Below, in pieces: positions 1 to 12,780 of a stretch of DNA of 64,000 nt (positions within the stretch are counted from its first letter, which is position 1; the number at the start of each line of letters is the position of its first letter). Position numbers and translations under genes: made by a program. The notes beneath the pieces were generated by a model. That model saw only the letters and a list, made by a program, of their open reading frames with translations, did not search any database and was not told where the DNA came from. Source of the stretch: Varanus komodoensis (Eukaryota > Chordata > Lepidosauria > Squamata > Varanidae); contig NW_025335268.1 in NCBI RefSeq assembly GCF_004798865.1, forward strand, positions 110,128,606-110,192,605, written 5' to 3'.

Positions 1-1951
1 CAGAACTTGTGTGTGTGCACATATAAAGGGTGCACCTAAGGAAAATGTCCTGGACTGATTTGCATGGCTTTTACAATAGATATGCATGGGATCATTAGGC
101 AAGATGTAGGAGCTTACTATAGCTTGCAACCTGAATGTTAATCAAAATAATACAAAGAATGTAGAAACTATTTTGCTTTATAATCACTAGGCATAGCAGA
201 ATGTGTTATCTTGTCACATGGATGTGCATTATGCTGTTCAGACTACAAAGTGACTGTTGGCCCATCCAGCACTGGCTCAGCTGAAAAACTTTATAGAAAT
301 GTTTACATAGTATTTGCTTAAAAAAGAAACTTAATTGTAATTTCAGGTTTTGTACTTGGAACTTTTGCGTATGAACACACTTTTGTGTTGATTGTATTCA
401 TAGTTTGTCCACTATTCCAAATGTGCCACTGATCTTTGTAGAATCTTGTAATGAAAATTATTTCTGATAATATGCTTAGGAACAGCACTTACTAGGTAAT
501 CATTTGTCTAGAAATGTCCATCTCTTAGTACCACCTCATAAACATTATGTCACCAAATTAAAAGTATAGCAATAGCTACGGGACTTTTGGTGAGGCACCA
601 TATTTGCTATTCCCACAAACTTGTGGAAGATACATTCTGGTATCCTGTCTTGAAGAAGTTCCTTCTTACTAGTCCCTGTGTAAACATTGCCTAAGAGACA
701 CCAATGTCTTTAACACCAGATTGCATTGATGGCAGTAATAGTGTGGAACTGTTATTCCAGCATACTTCAAGAAGTGGAGCAAAAATTCTGGAATAACATG
801 CTAGAATGGGAGAATATGACCTGCCTTCTTTCTTCAGAAGCTTCCCTGCCATGCCATAATATGATGCACTGGTGTCATGGTATAGAGGCAGGATAACTGA
901 TGGAGGGTTCAGTTGCAACTGTTTCTAGCCTTCTGCACATCCTGCTACCTGATTCTTCTTTTTTATATCCAACATTAGAAAAGGCCCTTCAAAAATCTTA
1001 ACTCTTAAATTGGATAGAATTATTTGACACTGACCAGTCTAGCATATTTCAGTCTCAAGTGGTGTCTCATTCATTATAGAAATGCCAGTAAAGTCCTTTG
1101 GTGGGTTTCTTATTTAAAACATACTCTTCAAACACTGAGTTCAGCAGTGGTATTACCATGCTGAGTAGTTGTGAATAGTATTGTATTCTAAATATAACTT
1201 AATATTAGAGGAAATTGTTATTTTTGTAGAAAACATTTTGTCAGCATTTTTATCTATGGGATAATAGGCAGTTATTAGTTGGCTGTACTAACTTAAAGGA
1301 TGGAAAATAATTCATATTTAAACTAAAAATGCCTTTTAAATTGCAAAGCATCCTGTTATATTTTGGGAATATGGTCCATTGGAATTAGGTTGTTCTTAAA
1401 AACCTTAGACAGTACAATGGCAAGGGAAGAAGGAACAGGTGTCTGATCAACAAAACTGTAAAGCACATTAGCTAGAAATAGGATTAACAGCATAGGATTG
1501 AAGATTTTATTGTGCTGCTTTTTGAATATGCATACTGTTTCCATGCACTTTTGGGATTAGTTTTTTGGAGCTGTTTTAGGGACTAGAGTTTGGAAACATT
1601 TGCTCACACATTTTTAAATTCTCAAAATATCTCTTCAGTAATAGCTATAATTGTTTCTTAAAATAATGCAGTGGCAATGTCAAAAGTGATTTTGTGCTAG
1701 AAACATTAAGCAATACCATGCAAGACTTCAGGGGCTGGACTTGGCTTTTTAATTTGCTATTATATACTGCTGTAAGCTCACAGTCTTAACCTTGTGTTGC
1801 TTTGGACAAGCATCTGCTTCCTGCTGTTAAGCTTTGCTTTGTTTACCCCTCTGATTTTTTGTTTCTTTTTTATTTTTCAGGGGTAGTAGTCTGAAATGTA
1901 TTATGTGCAGTTAATGACCCACTGAATCTGAAAAACACTTCTCTTTTACAG
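1..1951 (+). other. PLEKHA1: Last intron of PLEKHA1 (3' part)
   Basis: AT-rich sequence without a recognisable exon or repeat. It ends in a good splice acceptor (a pyrimidine-rich tract followed by ACAG at 1948-1951) directly before the recognised terminal exon. A second strong acceptor-like site, a T-rich tract ending in CAG at about 1878-1880, lies 71 bases upstream. The intron assignment follows from the terminal exon; the upstream exons are outside the window. Confidence 0.8.
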
Positions 1952-2272
1952 GAGCATTCCAGCTGTTCTGCAGACTCCTACTGTCCTGCAAAAACAGCAG
2001 CCAGCACCTCACATTGCACAACCACTCACAACCCCGCTTTGGTCCAAACCATTAACAGCAAGCCCCTTGTCTTGGAGAAGCGAAGATTTCACGAATCTTT
2101 TACCAAGGCCAAGCCAGGGAGCTTCAAGATCCAGGCTGTCCCTTCAAGAGACCCAGCTTCCAAAGTGACTCTGCAGGGCCTGTTGGAACCTCAGAATAAC
2201 AATGGCACTCAGGAACAGGATCCTGGCCCCGTGGACCTGGATGATGCAAGCCTTCCAGTCAGTGATGTGTAA
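1952..2272 (+). CDS. PLEKHA1: PLEKHA1 (TAPP1) terminal coding exon, C-terminal 106 residues
   Basis: PLEKHA1/TAPP1 is a cytosolic adaptor with tandem PH domains that binds PtdIns(3,4)P2 at the plasma membrane. Its C-terminus binds PDZ domains of scaffold proteins such as MUPP1 and PTPN13. This exon opens in phase 0 at GAG after the acceptor at 1950-1951, reading E-H-S-S-C-S-A-D-S, and runs to the TAA at 2270-2272. It contains the recognisable segments ESFTKAKPG, PASKVT and, at the very end, DLDDASLPVSDV, whose last three residues SDV form the PDZ-binding motif of TAPP1. No PH domain is present because both are encoded upstream of the window. The exon is cut from its gene only by the window edge and looks intact. 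Any reading that starts at the internal TTG at 2039 is only a fragment of this exon. Confidence 0.93.
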   Translation, partial: EHSSCSADSYCPAKTAASTSHCTTTHNPALVQTINSKPLVLEKRRFHESFTKAKPGSFKIQAVPSRDPASKVTLQGLLEPQNNNGTQEQDPGPVDLDDASLPVSDV

Positions 2273-5200
2273 TAATGGGAAAGAGTTTGGAGAGCAAAAC
2301 ATGTGTTATTGGTCCATGACTTTTCTTGCTCAGACTTTTAGCCAAAGATTGACTATGGGATGAAAGAACAACGAATGGAATATTGCTTATGTAGATCTGT
2401 ATATGTGTGTATACATTCAAATTCGTGTATGTTTAACTAGTCATATGCTGCCTTGTACTGACTATCAGAGCAGGCTTTTTGCTGTTTCAGCAGCCTGATA
2501 ATAAATCTTTTTAATAGGGAGGGGCCAAAATACAGACTTAAAATTATTGTTGTCAATAAGCAAGGTACCAGTTGCTCTTCATCATCAGTTTGGCAAAACT
2601 GAATAGCATCTTAGCGATATAACAAAGGAAATGTTATCATGTGACTTGTACTGTAATTCAGACTGTTGACAAGTAAGTTGACTTGTTTTCTAAAAATACT
2701 GGCACAGCCTTTCAGAAATCTAAATACTTAATCTGTTTTTACAGGATCACGATTGCAAAATGTTATTGTACCTAGTGATGACCTAATGCACTTTTCCTAT
2801 GCAAAGAGAATTGCTATGTAACCACCCCAGACACACACGCGCGCACACATGCTGCGGCGTCTGAAATGAGATCTGCTCTCCGTGTGATGCATATGCAGAT
2901 TTATCATCAACTGCATCATCGGTGTACTCATAGCATGAAAATCACGTATGCTGCATTTCAGACTTGCATATTACATACGTTAAGTTGCATGAAATGGGTA
3001 TCTGTGTGTGAGAAAAAGATCCCTGACGGGGAAGGCCACAAATGTCTTGCACTGACATAAATCTGTTTAACTGAAACTCTTGTGGAACTGTTCTGTAAAT
3101 CACTGCCCTTCTATAAAATCCAACTCTCTTAGAATTCCAGGTATTTGGTGCTGTGAAACTTAAGAATAATACAGCTATTTTTAATATTTAGCCTATTTTT
3201 GATGCACTCCTAAAGGTGAATTGTAACTTTTGCACATTTGGATATTAATGGACCACCAATAATTAAGAGTGTTATGGATTTTTTTTTTTAGTACGGAGAA
3301 GGGAAGCTGGCCTACTAAATCTTTTAAAGGGTTAACTAAAAGTATTTTATATTAGGATTTACAGAAATTATATGTTTAAGATTGTCTATGGTTTTTTTTC
3401 CCTCTTGTGTGATCCTTTTTTCCAGTGTGTTATAAATGGTTACCATTTTATATCTGGATCAGTAAAAGACTGAACAAAGTTTGTTTTGTGCTGTTAACTG
3501 GTACTAAATTGTTCAATCATGCAATTGTGGCCTGTAACTTTTAGTGCACTAAATTTATTAAAAGTGCCTGTGGGTTCTTATTTCATGATACGTTTAATGT
3601 TCTGGGGTTAGATGAATATTGGATTTTGCTTTTTTGTGGTATTGAACCTTGAGATTACTTATGTAGTGTAGTTCAGCACGTGTATTAAATGATTTACGGA
3701 GGTTGCCAGCATACTGGTATGCTTGGGCTGTGCACTATGTTCTTTAAACTGGATATTTGTTCAGAAGTTTCAGTGGTAAGGGTTCAAGAAGCCTTTGATA
3801 AGAATGAACATGCACTATTTATGCAACAGTTAGATTATGGACATGTTTGCTTTAACCAACACCCCTTTCCCTCAAATGATTTTGCTTGATGCAATTCAGA
3901 CGTTCTACTTTGCAGTAATACTCTTACCTATTTTAAAATGTGTGCAATGTTTGACAAAGCGTGCAAAAGAATAAAAATACACATAAGTTTGAAGGAAGTG
4001 TCCAGTACTTCAATGAAGTAGATATACAGTTAATTATATTATGCCCCAGTGGTGCAAATTCCAACTTTTTTGAAATTAATTGATTAGTGTAAACTTGTGT
4101 GGAAACTTATTTTAGCCCACAGGCCTCTGGCCAGCTGTCCCTTTCATGTTCTCTTGCTGGTGACAGAAAGGAGGAGGTTGTTTGCCAATGCTTCACTGGA
4201 GGTTCTCAGTGGTCTGGTTCACATGATCACCACAATTTCCATAGCTTTACTTAAGCTGCAATGTGTGCCAGGCACCATTTGGTTGTCTGGGCATGGTTTG
4301 CTTTGCCATTCAGACCCAAATGACATCATATGTTAACAAGGAAAGAACCCTCAAATAGCTGAACGGGAGGCCCTGGCACCCTGCACATGATGCCTGGCAC
4401 ACACATCAGCATGTCTTCTGGGACTTGTTCAAGCCCTGGTGATTGTATGAACCACGTGGTTGTCTTTTAGCATACTCAGCACAGAATTTACTTTGCTGCT
4501 TGCTTTCAGTTGCCTGAACCCCAAATCTAATGAAGGCATTGACTCAGGTCCAGTTGAGAATCTTTGGCTTGGCACCAGTTGACTCCAGTTTTCAAGTGCC
4601 GACTATACTATAAAGATTGTTACTATTTTTAGAATAATGCTAGTTTAAAAGTGAATGAAAATACTCCAGATGCTGCCTCTAATTGTTCAAACTCTATCAA
4701 AATCTTGGCAGAAGTAAAATTTCCTGAAGTTAGCACCATAGGAAAGGTAGTTTTCCCTTTTATTGCTTGCTATTTAAGGGTTTCAGGAAGATTTTCTTTC
4801 AATACTACAATGACCAGCAGTTACTTGCTTTCTGGGTGCCATATAAATAAAAAGTGGGAATATTGAGTAACACAGTCCAGTGACATGTAAATTCCCATGT
4901 AAACCTTACTTGCGCCCAGGCACTCTCAGTAGCGAGCTGCATCAGTTGGCATCTGATGCCGCATGACACTTGCAACTTGCTTAGTCCATCCGGGCATCTA
5001 GTCATTGACAAATGGTCTCTCTGACTGCCTGTAGCTAAATGTTCTCTACCTCCAAATTAATTTGCTGTAAAGATGCCTTCTCCACAAAGTTTCTTGTTTA
5101 AAGCTACATCTACATGGCAGTTCTTTGTGATTGTGTCCTGAAATTTCCTTGCTTATGCCAGGAAGTTAAAAACTTGGATCTTAAGACTCTTGCAGCTCTG

Positions 5201-6173
5201 CTTGTGAAAATCTGCTACCTTTGTCTTACATTCAATATAACAGCCATTCCACTTTTCAGCCTACTGATTATATTTATTGAAAGGTACACAGGTGCAAATT
5301 TTTGGATGTGAGGGCAATCTGTCACCCCCTTGATCACCAGGGTTGATTTGGCTGATCTGGATGCTTAGGTAGATGTTCCCTTCCTAGCATTCCATGTATG
5401 TCCCTCCCGAAGCTGCACATTTAGTGGAAAAGGACAGTCATCCCAGACAGAAGGAGTGTACTGGTCTTTGGTCAATATATGAATTTAACATCTTAATAAA
5501 ACCTCAAGCATCTGTGTGCAAAAACTTGTAAACATTATTTGGGTCTGCTGATGCTAAAACCAGAAAATGATAGCATGGACAAAGCTTAAAGACTGAATTG
5601 TAACAATGCCAAACTGCAGTGGTCTTTTTCTAATTTGTCCAATACAGCAGCACCTTTACATTTGTTAACCATAAGCTAAACATTTACAAGCAGTGTTTGT
5701 AAATTATGTTTATTTGCCTTCTCAGTTACATGTGAACTAATATGTTGAATGTTTATAAGAAATCTAGTTTAGTAGCGTATGTTTTATCTTGTAGCAAATT
5801 TAGCCAATAGGTATCTGAATCCTTAATTTTCACAGATATGTACTTTGTGGGAAAACCTGAATTGGAATGTTTGTATTGTCATACTTGGACATAATGGTCA
5901 ATTTCCTGCATCTGGTACAGTGTCCACAGTGCATGTTAATTATATATTTTTTTGGTTTGCCAATTTTCAGTTAATTGGAAGCAAAGCAGCATTCTTACAG
6001 AATTCTTTTAAATTCAAACTGCTTAAATAGTTGAGTAATGTAAGAAAATATGTGGTTAATAAATTGTCAGGGTCTCTTATTTATCAGTACTTTTTAAATA
6101 TAAAATTGATGAAAATTGTTAAATTATTTTAGAACCTGTGGTGTTTTCTGTAATTGTCACACTTGTTAATAAA
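2273..6173 (+). other. PLEKHA1: Probable PLEKHA1 3' UTR and downstream flank with several poly(A) signals
   Basis: About 4 kb of AT-rich, repeat-poor DNA follows the PLEKHA1 stop. AATAAA hexamers on the gene strand lie at 2500-2505, 3970-3975, 4846-4851, 5495-5500, 6058-6063 and 6168-6173. The site at 3970 lies in a typical AT-rich tail context, but which sites are used cannot be told from sequence. A short CA/CG dinucleotide tract lies at about 2830-2850. No ORF here resembles a known protein. The outer limit given is simply the last AATAAA of the cluster. Confidence 0.55.
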
Positions 6174-6709
6174 TTGACTTTGGTAACAAAATATAACAAA
6201 CCTATCCGACTACTACATTTAGTGCACTTCAAAAAGGTAAATTGTTAACAATTAATGAAACTATTTTTGCATACTAGCTCTTGTTCTTTCCTGTTGAGAT
6301 CACAAAAAATCTAAGTGAATTTAAAATAAAAGTAGACCTGTGAAAACTTTGTAGTCTCTACCACATTTTTACTTTGGTACCATCAGACATTTAAAGAGTC
6401 CATCACATGACACATGACTTCACAACTGAAATATTGCTGAAGGCTATTTTGAAATGGTCATTTACTGGTACAGTGTGTTATAAAATAAACAGGTTGCACA
6501 CATACAAGCTACCTTGATAAGAGTAAGATGTCAAGTATTTCTGAAAATTGGAACCTTAAGGGATGAAGGGAAGATGGAGATCAAAGAAAGATGGGTTTAT
6601 TACTAAATTAAGGATTAATTTATTCAGAAGAATTAGGAAATGCATTTGAAAGGTCAGATTAAAGCTTATATTCAAAAGCTTTAATTAAATTAAAGATATT
6701 TAGCTGCAT
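6174..6709. other. Intergenic AT-rich DNA, nothing recognised
   Basis: AT-rich non-coding sequence with no repeat or gene that I recognise. It includes another AATAAA near 6325 that could also serve PLEKHA1. Confidence 0.5.
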
Positions 6710-7200
6710 TAAGACAAACAGATCATCCGTTGCAACTGGCAAGGGGAGGAAGTGCTACAGCATTGCAAGACAAGTGCTGCTGATCTGGAGTCTACTCCTA
6801 CCTGTGGGACTTTTGACTGCCTCCTTGCAGACTCAGCTCCAGTAAAGTGTCGTTTCCCTCCCAGCTGCAACAACTTTGGGACCTGGGGCATACAAGCTAG
6901 ACCCCAGCAGGGACAGGGCAGCCACCAAAGGTGTGGTTTCAAAAGGAGTCCTTCCTTTTGGGGAGTTGCTTAGGAAGGCCAAGGACCTCTCTGCTGACCT
7001 GTGGCGTGCAGGGTTGCCAGCTCCAAGTATCATGGCTGGGTAATGGCAGCCTGCAGCACTACAAATGTTTCTCTCAAGGAAGTCGGGCAGTCATTGCAGT
7101 TATAGAGGTCAGAGAGTGGGAAATGGTGGGGGAGGGGTAACATAGCTATGCTGTAATGAGAGAATATGCACTAAGAGGGTGTTCATTGTTCCCAGGTTTT
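6710..7200 (+). repeat. GC-richer segment leading into an old LINE; possible LINE leader
   Basis: This roughly 490-bp segment is clearly GC-richer than the AT-rich DNA to its left and runs straight into the recognisable LINE endonuclease remnant that starts near 7200 on the same strand. It holds short open frames on both strands without family resemblance. I infer that it may be the 5' UTR or ORF1-side part of that LINE. It could equally be an unrelated older insertion. Confidence 0.3.
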
Positions 7201-9083
7201 CCCACATTCAAAATAACTCTGGCAACAGACACCCTGCTTTGAGACTTGCTGATCCATGTCAGATCATTGAGTGAGTGGTAAATCAACTGCTGTCCAGGAC
7301 TTGATTCTGGATGAGCATGCTGACCTGGTTTGTATCACAGAGAGCTGGTTGGATGAAGCTTGGGGAAGGGGTAACCTCTCCTAGATTTGCCTCTGCCCAG
7401 CTGACCAGGCATAAAGGGTGGGGAGATGGAATGGCAACAGTCTATAGGGATTCTGACCTCCTGTCCAAGAGAGATCCCACAGTCTGCTGGATTCAAGTGT
7501 GTGCTTTTGAAAGTGATTGCCTGGGACAGAATGGGGATTTTGCTGGTGTACTGACCACCCTTTCCCTTCCTGAGCTAGCTAGGGTAGTGCCAGGGTTGAT
7601 GTTGGATTGTTCTAGAGGACTTTAACATCCATGCTGAGACTGCCCTGCTGGGAGCAACTCAGGACTTCATGTCCTCCATGACAACCATGGGTCTGTCCCC
7701 AATAGTGTCCCCAGTAGTATCTGGCCTACCCATATTGTTGGGCATGCTCTGGATCTCGTTTTGATATGTGTGGGTGATCTGAGAATAGAACTCCTGGTAG
7801 TCACTTCATTGCAGACAGATCACTACCTGGTGGGTTTAATCTCACTTCACTGACACTCAGAACTTCTGCAGGAATGGAAGGCCAATCTCAGGAGGCTGAT
7901 AATGCATAATAGTATCAACGGAATCTCTGGAATGGAGAAATGACCAAGGTAGTGGGCATGATTTTTCCTGAGCACCCTCTCCTTTGAAGTAGAGCTACTT
8001 TTTGGATGCTGCAAGCAATGGAATGAGTGAGACATGGCTAGAATAATGCTGAGAGAAAATGTGGAATGAATCTGAGTCAACTCATTATACATTTTATTTG
8101 AAGGCTTACCCTGTATGATATGAGCAGCAAAGAAGATACACTTTTCTGCTACTACTGCATCTGTAAAGAGCTGTTCTGAAGAGGACGGTTGGGGTCTTTT
8201 ATACATGGACCTGCAAGAGAAGGGCTCAGACCTCCCAACAACCTGCTGTGAACAATGCTCAGCACTTTGCCTGCAAAGTCACTCAGATCTGCTCTGACTT
8301 GGATGCTGTAGCTGATACAGGCCAACTGGCTGTAACTGTGGCTCCTGCTTGTCCAGCGGTATTGGATGCTTTTCAATTTGCACAGCTTGAGGATTGCTGG
8401 AGAGGTGACAGTCACGTTGTGTGTTCTGGTTCCTTGCCCTTCCTGCCTTACAGAAGCAGCCAGAGGGGGAATGGCCAAATGGTTATGTGTTGCGGCTAAT
8501 GCCTCCTTTAGTTAAGGCAGGTTCCCAGCCTGTCTGAAGGAGGCAATGGAGGCACTGAAAAAGTGCTCCTTGAATCTCACTGTATTAGATAATTATTGAC
8601 AAGTCTCCACTATTCCACTTTTGCAAAAGCTTAGAGTGTGTGGTGGGCTCCCAACTCCAGGGATTCCTGGATGAGACAGAGTATCTAAATCCATTTCAAT
8701 CTTGCTTCAGGTTGGCTATGGGCTGGAAATAGCTTTGGTTGTCTTGGTTGATGACCCCTGCTGGGAACTAGATAGGGTGTGTGTCCCTGTTCTGCTAGTC
8801 CTCTTGGTGGCTTCCAATACCATTGCCCATGATACCCTTCTCTGCCACCACACTGGGATGAGAATTGGAGGCAATGACTTACAGTGGCTCCATTCTTTCC
8901 TGGAAGGATGGTCCTAGAAGGTAATGCTGGAGGTCTCCTGTTCAACTCCCTCCCTTTGGAATTCCTCGTTTCTGCTCCCCCACCCCCATGCAATTCAACA
9001 TATATGAAGCCTTTGGGACAGGTTGTCCTGAGTTTGGAGTTCTGTGTCATCAATATGCTGGTGACACTCATTCTGTTTCTTCT
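7200..9083 (+). mobile_element. Degraded L2-type (CR1/L2 clade) LINE, endonuclease and first half of RT
   Basis: Broken frames on the plus strand match the ORF2 protein of the nearly intact L2-type LINE seen elsewhere in this window. Near 7325 the endonuclease motif D-L-V-C-I-T-E-S-W can be read. Near 8695 the RT segment reads PFQSCFRLGYG, followed by SNTIAHDTLL (the counterpart of the AFDTIDHGILL region). Near 8990-9070 there is FNIY and then HQYAGD, a decayed Y-A-D-D box. Many stops and frame breaks are present, so this is an old, dead copy. It ends abruptly just after the YADD box, where the RT sequence begins again with an earlier motif. Confidence 0.75.
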
Positions 9084-10260
9084 TTCCATTGGACTTCAGG
9101 CCTGATTTTGGCAAGGAAAGAGCCTTGGTCACCCTGTAAGATGACCTGTCCTGGGAGCGAGACAGGGGAGTGCAATCCTGCTGATATGGCTGGACCGCTT
9201 AGCAGCTTTTGATACCATCAGCCATGGTATCCTTCTGGAGCAGATGGCTTCTGGATGGGACTGGGGGCACTGCATTGCATTGGTTCTGCTCCTACTTGGA
9301 GGGTGTCTCTAGGAGGTGGTACATGGGGGATATTGTTCAGCCCTGTGAATTCTCTACAGTTAGAGTTCCTCAGGGATCTGATCTGTCCCCCATGCTGTTT
9401 AACATCTACATGAAACTGCAGATTGGGGTCATTTGGAGTATGCAGATAGTACACAACTCTATTTCTCCTGTTCACCCTTAGCAAGTGAATGCTGTGGATG
9501 TGCTAAACCAGTGTCTGGCTGCAATAATGGACCGGATGAGGGCTAACAAACTGAAACTCAATCCAGACAAGACTGAGATGTTGTCAGTGACTGGTTCTTT
9601 TGATTGCATTGGGTGTGTTTGACCTGTTCTAGATGGATTTGCTCTCCCCCTGAAGGAGCAGGTTCATTGCTTGGGGGCACTCCTTGATCCATCTTTTCAC
9701 TTGAGACTCAGGTGCCATTGGAGGCTTGGAATGCTTTCTACCAGCTTCAACTGGTGAACCAGCTGGACAGGAATAGCCTGGCTTCAGTAATGTATGCTCT
9801 GGTAATCTCTAGATCAGATTATGCCAATGCACTTTATATGGGGCTGTCCTCGAAGACAGTTCAGAAGCTGCAGCTGGTGCAGAATGTGGCAGCCAGATTA
9901 ACAACTGGGACCCAGAAGACTGAACTTATGAGACTTGTTCTGGCCCATCTGCATTGGCTGCCTATATGCTTCTGGTTCCAATTCAAGGTATGGTCTTAAC
10001 CTATAAAGCTCTACACAGCTTGAGACCACAATACCCATCGGAGCACCTCTCCCAACTCTGATCTACCCGGGCACCAACTCTGTCTCTGGGGTCTTCCTGC
10101 AAATGCCAACCCCTCAAGAGGATCATACGATGCTAACTAGGGGAAGGGCCTTTTCAGTGGTGGCTCCCCATCTTGGGAACAAGCTCCCTGCTGCCGCCTG
10201 CTGGCTCTTTCTAAATTGTCTTTTTGTGTTATTTTAAAATAATTTGTGATGCCTAATGTT
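9084..10260 (+). mobile_element. Second L2-type LINE piece, RT restarting upstream of the YADD box, to the 3' region
   Basis: From about 9088 the sequence goes back to the RT segment that precedes the catalytic box (a DFRPDFG-like match to SGFRPGHST, then ALVTL and DD-L) and repeats motifs already passed in the preceding piece. It continues through RVPQGSDLSPMLFNIYMK (9365-9415), LNPDKTE-like sequence near 9570 and the C-terminal LHWLP near 9945-9960, then a T-rich 3' end near 10,200-10,260. The two pieces are therefore either two truncated insertions joined end to end or one element with an internal duplication. It is heavily decayed. Confidence 0.7.
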
Positions 10261-11354
10261 TTTATCTATTGTATGGGGGAAGAGATTACGCATCAGTAGG
10301 ATCTGAAGAAGAGAAAGCAGAGGAAGATTGATGCACATGTAGGGAGACAGAAAGTGGGTCACCCAATGAGGTGTGGAGGAAAGAAAGATCTTTGGGGAAA
10401 TGCTACAGGATTAGTTCTGAAGGTGAAATTGAGTGGTCTAGTGATTGGGAAAGAGGGATGGAACTGGGAGAAGAAGACAAAGTTCTTATTTGATTTTGAA
10501 AAGTTGTGGGTAGAGATTTTGCAAATGAGCACTACAGAGAGGATACTGGTATCCAGGATCAAGATAAAAGTGTACAGTGGAAGGGGTGACCTTTTGCAGG
10601 GAAGTATATTAGATAGTAGAGTAGATCACATACAGATGTAGAACAGAAGATGCAGGATTTTAACTAGGGCTGAGCTGAGAACTTTACATTCTGGAATAGT
10701 TAAATCTCCATTTTGGCAAAAGCTTTCTTACTTAGGAAGCAAAGAAAACAGGTATGTAAGATGGCAGAACCTAAATAACTGGGTTGTACTTCTTTCTTGA
10801 AGAAGCAAAAGAAAAGGTTATTCTAAAACCTCCTGCTCTGCTTGGTTTTTGAGAATGGAAACACCTCCCAGAAGCTGATGAATGTGCAGGTGGTCAGCCA
10901 GCCACTTTTCTTCTTGAGCCAAAACAAAATTGTTAAAACAAACAGAAAATTAGGAAGAAAAACTGACTGAGTTCCCTGCAGAAATGGTGGCAAAGGAGGC
11001 AGGGAAAGCATCTTGTGAGCTGATAGACATGCAGAAAGAAGGGGAGGTTCTTACAAAAATGTGTTTTTCTTTATATCAAATGAAGCCTAGTTATAGGAGC
11101 TAGCAGGCACCAGATTTTATTCCCAAACTTGCATTTAATCATTAAAATGCAAAGAATGGCAAATAAATCCTGTCTCCTATGGGTCACTGGAATTTAAACA
11201 GGGCTGCTAAAAGGGTTAACATGTGGCTGACCAGTAATCTCCTACAAGAGACCACTAACCTTCTGGTTTAAGCAAGAAGGTAAAAATTAACATGCTGCTG
11301 AAAGCATTTATCTGATAATGATGATGATGGTGACTGTGACATGATTTACAGTTT
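10261..11354. other. Intergenic stretch, nothing recognised
   Basis: Purine-rich, moderately AT-rich sequence with no recognisable gene. A 95-codon open frame at 10,354-10,641 (plus) has no family features and looks like a chance product of purine-rich sequence. Confidence 0.4.
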
Positions 11355-11359
11355 CGCAG

Positions 11360-11470
11360 TGATAAGAGCATTAAGAGCCCTGGTAAAACAGACCAAAGGC
11401 CTGTAGTCCAGCATTTTGTTTCCACAATGGCCAACTAGCCCTTCCAATGGAAAGGCAGGATGTGAATAGA
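11360..11470 (-). mobile_element. CR1-type LINE 3'-end fragment
   Basis: On the plus strand the fragment reads AGAGCCCTGGTAAAACAGAC, then wording close to 'ccaaaggcctgtagtccagc' and 'ggccaactag'. This is the reverse complement of the conserved 3' end of a squamate CR1 subfamily that is also present at 19.4, 31.6 and 42.65 kb. It is a short, old remnant. Confidence 0.55.
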
Positions 11471-12639
11471 TTAGCTATGTGATATGAAGGGAGGGATAAA
11501 AGAAGTCAGAGTTAAATGGAAGACAATAGGCGTATCAAGCAGCTGATGATACAGTGTTAGCCTTCCACAGGCTTTGCCTATCTTTCAGTAAGGGCAGAGC
11601 CTCCTCCTTTTGTCTTTCTCAAGACAGGATGAGACCTCTTTTTCAAGTACAAGCTTCCAGTCTCAGAATAGCAGAATTTAGGTGTACTTGGTAACAGTGT
11701 TAACTGCCTGTCACATAAAATAGCCTAAATTGTATGTGCCTATCTATATATTGGTTTCAGGCATTGGGCTGATTCGCACAGCATGCTAGCCACCCTTCAA
11801 ACAAGCTACACAGTGTGGGTTGGGGAACAGGCCATAGTGTGCCTGAGTCGGGCTCACTGTTGACTTTTATTCCTTGGTTCCAGCTAGTATCCCAGGGCCC
11901 TTCATGGCAGATCCTGTCTCCCCCCCCCACCCCCCCACCCCCCACTAGGATTGCTGCCACTTTTTGTTTGCTGCTTAGGGAAAAATATGGAATTCCCAAA
12001 AGGTGCAGGTTGGTATTGTACTTTTTATTTTTTTCAGTCCTTAAAACTTGTATTTTTTTTTTCAGACCCTAAAAAAGTGTTTCATTTTTTCTCCTATTAT
12101 CACTTTTGTTGATCTTTTGCAAGAGTTCCCATAAGTGTAGTTTTGCCTGGTCAGTTTTCTTGTATATTTCAGTTTTCAGAGGTAGACAGGAAGTGGAATA
12201 GGTAACATGCATGGAAACTGAGAGGATGGGACAACATGCAGGCTAATTTCTGCACGCATGCCAGGGTCCCATTGCCTAGCTCTCAGTCAAAGCAGCAGTA
12301 AAGCGAAAAATTGTAATGATTCAAAGTGTCTTTTGAAAGTATCAAACTGACAGTTCTCTTTGTCTTCTACCTTTTCACCACTTCCCTGAATCTCCAGGGA
12401 AGAAAGGGAGATATTAATTCTTCAGAAAGGGAGATATGAATTCCCTGCCTTTTTGCAGCCCCTTTTCAGAGTACTGACTGTACCCATTCCTGTGGTTCCC
12501 TGACAATTCTAACCCCCAGCCTCCTAAAACCAGATACTTGTAAAGTTAATGTTTGGACAAAAATACAGGAAAAATCTGTAGACCAGTCCAGAGATAAAGA
12601 AATCACAAACACAAAGATTTCTAAAATTAACTTAAAAGA
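11471..12639. other. Intergenic DNA with C-rich low-complexity tract
   Basis: No gene is recognised. A nearly pure C tract with single A interruptions lies at about 11,918-11,944. The rest is unremarkable AT-rich DNA with several T-runs near 12,020-12,090. Confidence 0.5.
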
Positions 12640-12667
12640 CCTCCACCACCACCACCACCCCCGCCCC
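12640..12667. repeat. (CCA)n / C-rich simple repeat
   Basis: A short run of CCA triplets followed by CCCCGCCCC, seen directly. Confidence 0.8.
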
Positions 12668-12780
12668 ACAGCAGGCAAAGAGGGAATTGATTGCAGATTC
12701 TCATCCTCCCCCAGGAGCCATGATGTACTGAGGGTGATGGGTGCAGGTAGGATTGGATTGCTGGAGCCACCCCTGGTGTC

